The notes under the pieces were generated by a model. The model was not told where the DNA came from. It saw only the letters and a program-made list of their open reading frames with translations, and did no database searches. Positions 9,826-19,700 of a stretch of DNA of 64,000 bases are shown here, piece by piece (the stretch's first letter is position 1; each line of letters opens with the position of its first letter). The stretch spans positions 1,178,001 through 1,242,000 of the forward strand of contig OX637794.1 in the NCBI GenBank assembly GCA_951802425.1, given 5' to 3'. The stretch comes from Clavaria fumosa (Eukaryota; Basidiomycota; Agaricomycetes; Agaricales; Clavariaceae). The position numbers and the translations under genes are program-made.

Positions 9826-10115
9826 TATCAGACTGGGTCTCACACAACTTAAGCGTAAGGTCATGACGACAATACTAAGATAAGGGGAAAAGGGTACAAG
9901 AATGGAAAAGACGTAGTATATATAGCGAACGCTTCGGCATTTGCCGGCGTTCCCACGCTCGGACCTCTCGGATCACGTGATGCGCCCAGGCCCAGGTCAT
10001 GTGATCTTACGATTATGTAATCTGACCACAGCCACAGGTCATGTGACCTTCCAACAACCCTCCCCAGTTTCTCCACAACTGCACTTTGGGATGGCTTACA
10101 TAAGCGATCCTAACA
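9826..10115 (-). repeat. Gypsy-1 5' LTR and promoter
   Basis: 290 bp. Read on the minus strand: GGTCATGTGACC, CATGTGATC, TCACGTGATCC, then GCTATATATAC and the presumed start at ATCTTAGTATT. Right TSD AAATA follows at 10116-10120. Confidence 0.92.
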
Positions 10116-10120
10116 AAATA

Positions 10121-11269
10121 GTACTAAGAGCAAAAAGTCATGGTATAAGAGCTCAAGTGCTGTGCCTAAGAAAACATCTGTCCTAAGACTGTCCAGGTAT
10201 TAAGATAATATCTTTCATAAGACCATCCAGAAGTTGAGATGTAATTTTAAGAAATGGTTTCACCCAATCCAAGACCAAATAAGATGGCTAGATGACAAGC
10301 TTTAAACTTAAGAAAATATATTTTCTAAGACCATCCAGATGTAATTACAAAGAGGAGGGTGCCACCCAATCCAAGACCAAATAAGGTGGCAAGTACAGCT
10401 CCATCTTTCTCAAGATGACAAGATCTAAACCTAAGAAAATAACTTTTTCTAAGACCATCTAGATATTAAGGTAATAACTTTTCTAAGACCATTCAGATAT
10501 TAAAATGTGATTCAATGAAGTGGTGCACCCAAGCCATTGAAGCCAAGACCATGAAAATGACCAGCAGAGTCTTAATCAAATGTCTTAAAATGACTTAATC
10601 TGCTGCATCAGGAAACATCAAATTTTCTTAACCAAACATAGCTGAACTTAGCCAGCTTAAAGCACCTTAGCCAGCTTGACACAAGTAGCTACATATCAAA
10701 TAAGACAGCTAAGATGGCTAAGATGTATAAGACAAGCTGACACTGCTGCCACCACTGTCACTGCTTTGCCACTGCTGCTGCATTTCTGCCACCATCACTG
10801 CTTTGCTGCTGATGCTGCTGTTGCTGTTGGTCTTGGAATGAATGTTGTCTTAGGTGTCCTTATGGCCAAAGATCCCCATGGTGCAGTCAAAGTTCAGTCT
10901 GAACTGGTCACTAAATCCAAGCTTTGGTTCAGTCCTCAGATGTTCACTTCCTCACCTGAACTGAACTTGCAGTTCAGTTCAGGGTTCACTATTAGAGGGT
11001 ACTGCCTAATCAGGGTGAGGCTGTGTCAGCATTGCATTTGCCTGTAGTGTGAAGTGCGAAGTTCCTGCAATTTCAAACTCAGCATGACAACACTGTGGGT
11101 TCTCAACAACCAATGAATGGATTACCTTCAAATTTTGATAGGATATAAATGCTTATTAGGATGGCCTATATTAATATTTTCATGATTTATACACATTTAC
11201 TGAGGGCGCAGGAACAAATCCGCGTTGTGTTTATTTTAAACTCCGACCTTCAGAAAGTCGTCACATGCT
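10121..11269. other. Interior of the 10.9-kb element, non-coding with TAAGAC motifs
   Basis: AT-rich sequence with imperfect direct copies of a block around TCTAAGACCATCCAGAT (roughly 10195-10545) and many TAAGAC/CTTAGCC motifs to about 10740. There is a short CTG/CCA-rich patch at 10740-10830. No coding frame above 125 codons and no transposase signature. Confidence 0.55.
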
Positions 11270-11284
11270 ATGTTGAACTTGTCG

Positions 11285-11640
11285 TTCTCCCACCATCACC
11301 CATGCCTCTCTGACGATGACGGCGGCGGCACCTTCTCGCTTTCCCTTCCCTCTCTCATCCCCAGCAATGACAACAACGGCGGCGACACCCTCTCCCTCTC
11401 CTCTCCCTCTCTCTCCTCCCTCTATCCCATCCCCAGCGACGACAACGGCACCCTCACCCTCACCTCCAGCAACGATGACAACGGCGACGGCACCCTCGCC
11501 CTCACCTCCAGCGACGATGACGGCGGCACCTTCACCCTCACCCTCTCTCTCCTCCAGCGATGACTGCGGCGGCGGCGGCCCTCTCCCCCTCTCTCTCCTC
11601 ACAACAACGACGGCGGCGGCACCCTCAGGGAGGGTCCATC
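11285..11640 (+). repeat. CTC/ACGACG-rich minisatellite
   Basis: Imperfect tandem units of about 45-50 bp mixing CCCTCTCCCTC with AGCGACGATGACGGCGGCACC. Open in several frames on both strands because stops are depleted; I do not call it coding. Confidence 0.7.
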
Positions 11641-11789
11641 AGGTGCGTCCTCCCCCCTTTAGTTCATATTCTTTTCATTTTTTATTATTTACAGAGCGAT
11701 GGTGAGGGCGGCTTCTCCCTCTCCTCTCTTTCCCTCTCCTCCCTCTCTTCTCTCCCCTTCCTTTCCCTATCTTTCTCCTCCGGCATTGA

Positions 11790-12590
11790 CGACGATGGCG
11801 GCAGCAGTGGCAGCAGCAGCAAAGCAACAGCGGCGGCGGCAGCAACAACAGCAGCGGCTACGGCAGCAACAACCATGGCGGCGGCGGCGGCGACAGCAAA
11901 GCAACATTGACAGCGGCGGCGGCGGCAGCAAAGCAAAGCAACGGGGCGGCGGCGGCGGCGACGGCGGCAGCAAAGCAACGGCGGCGGCGGCGGCGACAGC
12001 AAAGCAACGGCGGCGGCGGCGGCGACAGCAAAGCAACGGCGGCGGCGGCAGCGACAGCAAAGCAACGGCGGCGGCGGCAGCGACAGCAAAGCAACGGCGG
12101 CGGCGGCAGCGACAGCAAAGCAACGGCGGCGGCGGCAGCGACAGCAAAGCAATGGCGGTGGCGGCGGTGACAGCAAAGCAACGGCGGCAGTGGCGGCGAC
12201 AGCAAAGCAACGGCGGCGGCGGCGGCGACAGCAAAGCAACAGCGGCGGCGGCGGCGACAGCACAGCAACGGCGGCGGCGGCGGCGACAGCAAAGCAACGG
12301 TGGCGGCAGCAGCAACATTGATGGCGGCGGCGGCGACAGCAACATCGACGGCAGCGGCAGCAAAGCAACGGGGCGGCGACAGCAAACAACGGCGGCAGCG
12401 GCGGCGACAGCAACATCGACGGCGGCAGCAGCAGCAGCAGCAACGGCTGCGACGGAGCAACAGCAGCAGTGGCGGCGGCAGCAACGGCGGCAGCAACAGC
12501 AGCGGCGGCGGCAGCAACGGCGGCAGCAGCAACGGCGGTGGCGGCGGCGGCGGCGGAGCAATAGCAGCAGCAGCGGCAGCCGCTGCAGTG
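11790..12590 (+). repeat. CGG/CAG minisatellite
   Basis: About 800 bp of tandem units around AGCAAAGCAACGGCGGCGG, with 26-30 bp periodicity, degrading to GCAGCAGCAGC at the right end. Open frames of 220-310 codons exist on both strands, all homopolymeric (Ala/Ser/Gly, Arg/Gln or Cys/Arg), so they are composition artefacts. Confidence 0.85.
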
Positions 12591-12599
12591 GCTCCTTAC

Positions 12600-13010
12600 A
12601 TAGGCCTTATATGTTCTTACATGTACTTGACTGTACTTGACTGTACTTGATTAATAATATTGTCTTAATCAACTACTTGATTACTAATAAGTTGAGTCTA
12701 ATTTGAGGATTAAGATCATTGAAGTTTGGCCAAGTTCTGGTCAAGAAAGTTTTATGTTTCCTGAGGTGTTTAAGACAGGTTTCAGTCAGATTCAGTAGCT
12801 GTAAGGCTAACTTTTGGTTCTTAATTATACTTGATACCTCTTGGTCTGCCAGATGCTAAGAATCATTAAGGCCTGCCAAGATTATTAAGATGTATCTAAG
12901 ACAAATCTGGAAAATTGGATTGTCTTAGACTAAGACAGTCTCGTCTTAGTCCAACTTGTCTTAATTTTTCTTAAATCCAATTTAAGACAGGTCTAAGACT
13001 GCCTAAGTCA
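12600..13010. other. Right interior arm with GTCTTA motifs
   Basis: AT-rich, non-coding. GTCTTA/TAAGAC occurs repeatedly between 12890 and 13005. The last 30 bases are the inverted partner of about 4295-4325. Confidence 0.55.
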
Positions 13011-13011
13011 C

Positions 13012-13680
13012 TTTGCACTTTTCCTGATGCTATGTGCTGCCCGCAGCGGCTTGCCCTTCTGCTGCCACCCGCCGCCCGCCCTTCTGCTGCCACGTGCTGC
13101 CCGCCCTTCTGCTGCCACGTGCTGCCCGCCCTTCTGCTGCCACGTGCTGCCCGCCCTGCCGCCACCACCCGCCACCCGCCCCCCACCCCGCTGCTTTCGC
13201 CCTGCTGCCGCTGCCATTCCCCGCACTACTGCTATGTGCTGCCCACAGCGGCCCGCCCTTCTGCCGCCACCCGCTGCCCACCCTTCTGCCACCCGCCCCC
13301 CACCTCGCTGCTCCTGCCCTGCCCTTGCTGCCACTCCATCCCCAGCTGCTACCAATGGCCCCGGTCCCCACCATTGGTCTGTGACCATGGTTGGGGGCTT
13401 GGGCCATTGCCACAGGGAGGGAGGGCGCACCAGGCAGGCAACCTATCATGGCCGCCGCCCTCGTCGCACCCATCGCGTTGCCGTTGTTGTCGTTGTTGCC
13501 CCTCCCACCACCATCGTCGTTGTGCTGCTGCTGAAGAGAGGGAGGAAGGGAGAGGAGAGTGAGAGGGGGGGGGGGGTGAAAGAAAGAGAAAAAAGGAAAG
13601 AAAAAAAGGAAAGAGGAACACGCACCAGTTGTTGTCGTCGTCACCATCGTCACCTGGGGGAAAAGCCCTAGCCACCACTG
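13012..13680 (+). repeat. Internal inverted copy of the right arm
   Basis: The same GC-rich minisatellite (CTGCTGCCACGTGCTGCC units), followed by the CCCCACCATTGGTCTGTGACC block and a purine tract with a run of G near 13567. It pairs in inverted orientation with about 14044-14740, leaving a spacer of about 360 bp. Low-complexity frames here are not genes. Confidence 0.8.
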
Positions 13681-14043
13681 TCTGCTGCGGCTATTATCAC
13701 CATTGTTGTCTGCCACAGGTGTTGTCGATGTTCTTGTCAGCCGATAAATAATGGATTAGTAAGGAGAGAAGGGGATGGGGATGATGATGCACCATTGCTG
13801 GCACGAGCATGGTGTGGCTGGTCAAGGCAGTCATCTAGTCACACATGTACTGTCACTGTAAAGTGAGAAACTGATTCAATCATTATCACACTTTATAGAC
13901 AGCATTCTACATTGTAAATTTAACATAGGAATGTTGAGCATGTAGACTCAATCCTTCCCAAATATTTTCAGAATTTATTATACTCATACTAAGATGCAGG
14001 GACAGTTTTTCTGTCAGTAGGACAGATACTGTGGCTGTGACTT
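13681..14043. other. Spacer between inverted arms, no gene seen
   Basis: AT-richer sequence between the two GC-rich arms. No frame, repeat or RNA signal recognised. Confidence 0.5.
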
Positions 14044-14813
14044 ATGGGTCCCAATGAGGTGACGACAGCGACGACGACGATGGCTGGTGCATGTTCCTCC
14101 CTCTTTTTTTTTCTTTCCTTCTTTCACCCTCCCCCTCTCCCCCTCCCTCTCACCCTCTCTTCAGCAGTGGCACAATGGCAATGGCAGCGGGAGGGGCAAC
14201 AATGGCGATGCGACAGGTGCGACGAGAGTGGCGGCCACGAGTTGCCTGCCAGGTGCGCCCTCCCTCCCTGTGGCAATGGCCCAAGCCCCCAACCATGGTC
14301 ACAGACCAATGGTGGGGACCGGGGCCATTGGTAGCAACTGGGGATGGAGTGGCAGCAAGGGCAGGGCAGGAGCAGCGAGGTGGGGGGCGGGTGGCAGAAG
14401 GGTGGGCAGCGGGTGGCGGCAGAAGGGCGGGCCGCTGCGGGCAGCACATAGCAGTAGTGCGGGGAATGGCAGCGGCAGCAGGGCGAGAGCAGCGGGGTGG
14501 TGGCAGAAGGGCGGGCAGGTGGCGGCAGGGCGGGCAGCACGTGGCAGCAGAAGGGCGGGCAGCACGTGGCAGCAGAAGGGCGGGCAGCACGTGGCAGCAG
14601 AAGGGCGGGCGGCGGGTGGCAGCAGCAGGCGGGCAGCATGTGGCAGCAGAAGGGCGGGCGGCGGGTGGCAAAGGCGGGCAGGCATAAGCGAGTGGGATGC
14701 ATGACGATGCATGGCGGGGCAAGCGCAAAGGCACAAAAGCTCATTACCCTTATTGATGCATCATGTATTTATGGTAATTAGCTTATGTGATGCATGAAAA
14801 CACTTGAATCGCC
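14044..14813 (-). repeat. Right terminal inverted repeat with minisatellite
   Basis: Inverted partner of both 3962-4300 (outer part, about 14450-14813) and 13012-13680. The array unit is CACGTGGCAGCAGAAGGGCG. The element ends GTGATGCAT...CTTGAATCGCC directly before the second TGCTTGTTT (14814-14822). Confidence 0.85.
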
Positions 14814-15330
14814 TGCTTGTTTATAGATGGATGCGTAACGAAGAGACGTAGCAAGCATTGTCTGCAAGACCTCCATCGTGTCGCGGCGGCAGCCTGGATT
14901 ACGCTCCATGCGCATATCAAGAGAAGACCGAGGATCATGTATGTACAGCTGGGCATAAGTCGGAGTTGCTCCAGGTGCAGGAAGGAGTGATCTGGAAAGG
15001 TGATAGAGCACACCATGGATTCGAAATACGTATGGACCTCTGCCACTGTTCAGCATATTGTCCGGCTTCACACCCAAGGACGTAAATGAGAGAGCACTGT
15101 TGTAGACCCGAAGGTTCTCCCGGAACTCTCGCGCTTGAATATCTGTATCCACAAGAAAAGACTGAAGCGGTTGTGGTGGTGGAGGGAGAGCGGGGAGCTG
15201 AATACGTCCATGGTTGCAACACATCCCAAAATGCGGCTGATGTTTGCGAGATGCAGTCGTCTTCTCATTCGACCAATGAAGCGCAGCGCATTTAGGGCAT
15301 GCGACGTCCATCCGCCCAAGGTCATGCCAT
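14814..15330 (-). pseudogene. Helitron Rep/helicase N-terminal fragment (upstream part)
   Basis: The minus-strand frame has the N-terminal zinc-binding block of Helitron proteins, HDLGRMDVACPKCAALHW followed by FGMCC and a GRIQLP segment. Then come REFRENLRVYNSALSFTSLG, GPYVFRIHGVLYH and AQLYIHDP, all typical of fungal Helitrons. It runs up to the TSD (IYKQA) and continues in frame at 3961. A single protein was therefore split by the 10.9-kb insertion. The N-terminal end continues to the right across presumed introns. Confidence 0.87.
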
Positions 15331-16187
15331 GCAGTAGGCTCCCTGTATGGTTGACGGGCTATGGCAGTGCAACGGGATAGTTGTGTACTTGTAGCTGATC
15401 AAACAGACAAAAATAAGCAGGAGTTAATGGCGAAAACTTTGAAATCATGCACCTGGATGGTTCTGGACAGAAGGGAGGCCATTCGAGACCCGAAGCGAAT
15501 CATGCTCTGACGCATGAGACTGTGCTCCTGTGCGTATCCCTTCAGTCGCATGTCCAGGAATGTCTTCTCGCAAGGACGCAGGCACAACTGGCAGGAACTG
15601 CCGATCTGTAAACACAGATGAGTGTCACCCCAATGCCAACAGGTGGGTCACTGACTGTCGGCTCCAGGACGTGCCGATCCACTCCCCGACTCGATAGATC
15701 TTGCAACACACCTGGCTGAGTTAGGTTGTTCCCTCTTGCCTCCCACTCGCGTGCACGGCGAGCGCGCTGGGCCACAGAACGCGCATTCGGCACATTTGTA
15801 TCATTGGCCTGATCAGTTGAGGTGAGAAATAGTGGATCAGCAAGGGTCAGCAGTAGATAAATGAAGATGCACTGAGGGTAGAGGAGTATTTCGTTCACGC
15901 TCCCTCGTCTCCCGTTCACGTGCGCGACATGTACATTGTGCAACAGAACATGCATTATGCACAGCAGCATCTTCTGACAAAATTAGGAATTAGATGTAAT
16001 GTACCCTGCTTCGCATCAAATCAAGCAGCGCAGAGGTTGACTTACCGATGTCATCCAAGGCTTCTGGCCGAGCAGTTGAAACAGGTGTGAGATGAGGCCG
16101 AGCATTTGTGGAGGAGTCTGATCTTGCGTGTATATGTACAGGGTAACGCCGACGTGGACTATTGCAAAGCAATTGTTGGTCACGGTG
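15331..16187 (-). pseudogene. Probable upstream Helitron coding sequence, decayed
   Basis: Short minus-strand frames (15399-15587, 15542-15970, 15990-16190) carry features seen upstream of the zinc-binding block in fungal Helitrons, notably the basic stretch VAQRARRAREWEARGN. Exon boundaries are not certain. The sequence is cut at 16187 by the KDZ element; the interrupted reading may resume at 55400, since the two flanks join over CACGGTG into an open minus-strand frame. Confidence 0.5.
16181..16187 (+). repeat. 7-bp target-site duplication of the KDZ element, left copy
   Basis: CACGGTG here is repeated at 55400-55406, immediately outside the inverted ends CACATAGTTCAGTCGG / CCGACTGAACTATGTG. 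It could be a mutated 8-bp TSD; 7 bases match. Confidence 0.75.
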
Positions 16188-16449
16188 CACATAGTTCAGT
16201 CGGATATTCTAGTATACAACGGGATACCGGACACTGCAAATCCCCTGTATATAACGGGGTACTGGATTCCGCCGGAGATATCTGATTTTCTAGTAATATA
16301 TGTGGCCGGCGGAGGATATCCTTGCCAGGATAACCATGGGTTCAGCAAATTAAATAGGATATTCTTGACCGGATAACCTCAGGTCCAGCAAAATTGGATA
16401 GGGTATCCGTGACTGGATTGAATCCAGGCCACCAAATTAAATAGGATAT
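16188..16449 (+). repeat. KDZ left terminal inverted repeat
   Basis: Inverted partner of 55138-55399 with a few substitutions. It contains several pseudo-palindromic GGATATCC and GGATAACC words. The repeat continues after Gypsy-2 at 22045 (partner about 55040-55138), so the intact repeat is at least 370 bp. Confidence 0.87.
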
Positions 16450-16740
16450 TATCAGACTGGGTCTCACACAACTTAAGCGTAAGGTCATGACGACAATACT
16501 AAGATAAGGGGAAAAGAGTACAAAAAAGGAAAAGCGAAAGTACTTATAGCGAACGCTTCGGCACTTGACGGCGTTCCCACGCTCGGACCCTCGGATCACG
16601 TGATGCGCCCAGGCCCCAGGTCATGTGATCTTACATGATTACATAATCCGACCCAGCCACAGGTCATGTGACCTTCCAACAACCCTCCCCAGTTTCTCCA
16701 CAACTGCACTTTGGGATGGCTTACATAAGCGATCCTAACA
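16450..16740 (-). repeat. Gypsy-2 3' LTR
   Basis: 291 bp. Variant with CTTATAAG-type promoter core (GCTATAAGTACTTTCGC on the minus strand) instead of the TATATATA of Gypsy-1. Confidence 0.9.
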
Positions 16741-16751
16741 TCACCCCCCTC

Positions 16752-19700
16752 TTAAGGCTGGGCGTCCCGACCAGCTAGCTTGGCCTTGTCAGGGTGAGCA
16801 AGGAAGAAGTCCCGGAGAAGCAGTGCCACATTGGTGAGGTTCCGTCATGGCTCCCAAGTGTTCTCCTCTACAGGGTATCCCAACCACTTCACCAGGTATC
16901 TCACTCCACGCCCCACCTTCTTAACATCAAGGATCGCCTCCACATCATACTCCAGGTGGTCATCATCAATCGTAGGGGGCGGAGGGGGAGGCAGGTTCTG
17001 GGAAGGGAAGGAAGGGGGGTGGTATGGTGTCAACAGCAACTCATTGAAGACCCGATGGATGCGCCAGGCCCGAGGGAGCTTGAGGCGATACCCAGCAGGT
17101 CCCACCTTCTCCTCAACTGCAAAGGGGCCTGCTCTCTTGTTGTCAAGCTTTTTACAGGGCCGGTCCATCTTCAAGTTTCTAGTATCCAGCCAGACCAGAT
17201 CTCCCTCAGAGTACTCCCGACTTGGGCGTTTCCCCTTATCGTAGCTCTTCTTCATCGCTGCCACTGCTTTCTCCATTGCCTCCTTGGCTGCTCTTCGGGA
17301 CTCCGTGAGCTTAGCCATCCACTCATCCGCCGCCGGGTTCACCTCAGAAGGTGGCCGGAGCCCCCCATTCCATGGGTGTCATCCATAATCAAGGAAGAAA
17401 GGTGTCTGTCCTGTTGCTGAGTGCTCACGATTATTAAGAGCAAACTCCGCAGTGGACAACCATTCAGCCCAGTCATCCTGGAGATGGTCCACGTAAGCCC
17501 GGAGATAGATCTCCATCTCCTGGTTTGCCCGTTCCGTCTGTCCATCAGTCTGCGGATGAAAGGCAGTACTTGGATTTGCCTTTACCTGGATCATGGAGTA
17601 GAACTCCTTCATGAAGCGGGACACGAACTGGGACCCCCGGTCACTCACAACCTTGTGAGGGACTCCATGGTCACGAAACACTTGATCCTGGAGGAGACGC
17701 GCTGCTCCAAGTCCTGTGAGGTCGAGCCCGATCGCTTCGAGCAGTGTCCGTTTCGTGAATTTGTCGACAATAACAAGGATGGCATTATGTCCACGGGAGA
17801 GGGGGAGGGGACCGACTATGTCCCATGAGATCACCGACCAGGGACCATCAGGCACCAGATGGGGGTGCAGTGGGGCAGCACGCTTGGTACGGTCGGGCTT
17901 CGTCCGCTGGCATGTCTCACACCCCTGGGCATACCGATCCGCATCTTTTACCATGTCTGGCCACCAATAACCCTTCACTAGTGCTGCTCTCAACTTCCGG
18001 GGCCCAGGGTGTCCAGCAGCGGGGAGGTCATGCTCAAACTCGAGAACGGCCTCACGAGCTCCTAGGGGGACCCAGGTGACTATCCCCTTTTGCCAGAGTC
18101 CAGCACGATCTCGTGTCCACTCATCATCAAGCTCCTCCGGCTTCTGTATGTGTACTGCGCTATTTTTCTGGAGTAGCGTCTCCATTTCCGATGTGAATGA
18201 CACACGGACTTCCGTTTCCGGGAAAACCTGCACTGGTGCATCCTCCTCCACCATCTCTCCATAGTCTGGTCTCCGGGAGAGTGCATCTGCCTTTGTGTTC
18301 GACTTGCCAGCGCGATACTTTATCTCAAAGTCAAAGCACTGGAGCTCTCCAACCCAACGAACCTGCCTCGGCTTCAACTTCTGGGGCTTCCGGAAGTACT
18401 GGAGGTTTGCATGGTCCGTCCAGATCTCGATCGTCTCCTCTGCTCCAATGAGGTATGCTCGCCACTCACGAAGTGCCCGAATCACAGCCAAGAACTCCTT
18501 GTCGTACACATCGTAGTTCTTCTCAGCTGCAGTGAGGGCCTTGGAGATATAGTCAACAACTCTCCAGGTTCCATCCGTCTGCTGCTGCGAGAGCACTCCA
18601 CCAGTTGCCAGGTTGCTTGCATCTGTCTCTACCTTCCATCTCCCTTTGTCCTGAGGCAGAGCCAAGACCGGGGCTGATACGAGTGCCTGGCGGAGATCTC
18701 GGAAGGCTGCTTCCTCCTCCTCCTCCCATTTCCATGGAACATTCCCAGTCAGCCAGAAGAGTGGCTTTGCCCGGGCAGAAAGATTTGGGATGTGCCGGCG
18801 GAGGTAGTTCAGCATCCCATTGAACCTCTGGACATCCTTCACATTCTTAGGATGTGGCCAATCTCGGACTGCCGCACCCTTGGCCGGATCATGCTCTAGT
18901 CTGTTGTGGGAGATCTTCATCCCCAGGAAGATGATCTCACTCTTCTCAAACTCGCATTTACTGAGTTTGAGACACAACCCATTCTCTCCAAACTTCCTCA
19001 AGACCCGATCCATCCAGTACCGGTGTGTAGCCAAGTCCTCTGCAAACACAATGACATCATCCACATAGGCCCTCACATGTCCTCCTGCAATCTCCTCCCT
19101 CAACACATGGTTCATGAAGCGTTGGAAGGTGGCAGGGGCATTCTGCAGTCCAAACCACATGACAGCTGGTTCGAAGAGTCCACGGGGTGTCAGGAAGGCG
19201 CAGCGGTGCTGGTGCTCGGGCCAGACCTGCATAGATGGGAAACCTCCCTTTGCATCAATCTTAGAGTAGATCGACGCTCCTTTAAGCACATCCACTGTGT
19301 CTCGGATGCGGGGGAGGGGGTACTTGTCCTTGATCAGGTGTGCATTCAGCCTCGAGTAGTCGATGATTGGCCACAGTTTGTCCTTCTCATGTTTGAAGAA
19401 GAAGGGGCTGGCATACGGGGATTTCGAGGGCCGGATTCGTCCAGAAGCAAGCTGCTCATCCACCCAACGGTTCATCTCCACCATCTCCTGCCGTGTCAAA
19501 GAATACAGCTTGGAGGAGAGGTGCTCAGGGTCCTTTTTGAACTTGATCTTAATATTGAAGTCTGGTCGGGAGCAGGGAAGTTCATCCCACTTTGCTTCAC
19601 TAAACACCAAAGGGTAGCGCCTGGGCCAATCGGGGGTAGGGCCAGAGTTGGGAAAACGGGTGTCCAGAATACTCGTGGATGCGAGGGTACTCGTTTTCAG

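Larger units (their letters stand above)
4491..10115 (-). mobile_element. Gypsy-1: Tf1/sushi-like chromovirus, near-complete
   Basis: Complete LTR retrotransposon in minus orientation, flanked by AAATA (4486-4490 and 10116-10120). The 290-bp LTRs begin TGTTAGGATCG and end CAGTCTGATA; I see one difference between them (CCAGC versus CCGGC near 4610/9945), itself a CpG transition. The order Gag, zinc knuckle, protease, RT, RNase H, integrase, chromodomain in one continuous frame, plus a primer site complementary to the transcript's own 5' region, matches the Tf1/sushi group of Ty3/Gypsy elements. It is the best preserved of three copies, with a single in-frame stop. A purine tract (AGAGGGGGGTGA on the minus strand) abuts the 3' LTR. 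Confidence 0.93.
3962..14813. mobile_element. 10.9-kb inverted-repeat DNA transposon, non-autonomous
   Basis: The element sits in the Helitron gene between perfect 9-bp direct repeats. Its ends are inverted copies: GATTCAAG near each tip, then ATGCATCACATAAGCTAATT, then a GC-rich minisatellite with CACGTG in each unit. Long terminal inverted repeats plus a 9-bp TSD fit Mutator-like elements, but the extreme tips differ and no transposase frame was found, so the superfamily is open. Apart from the nested Gypsy-1 (4491-10115), the interior holds AT-rich arms dense in TAAGAC/GTCTTA, a large CGG/CAG minisatellite and an internal inverted duplication of the right arm. About 5.2 kb is its own sequence. 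Confidence 0.75.

Noticed and set aside
11285..14750. Open frames of 100-310 codons on both strands
   Set aside because: Low-complexity translations of minisatellites, open in several frames at once.
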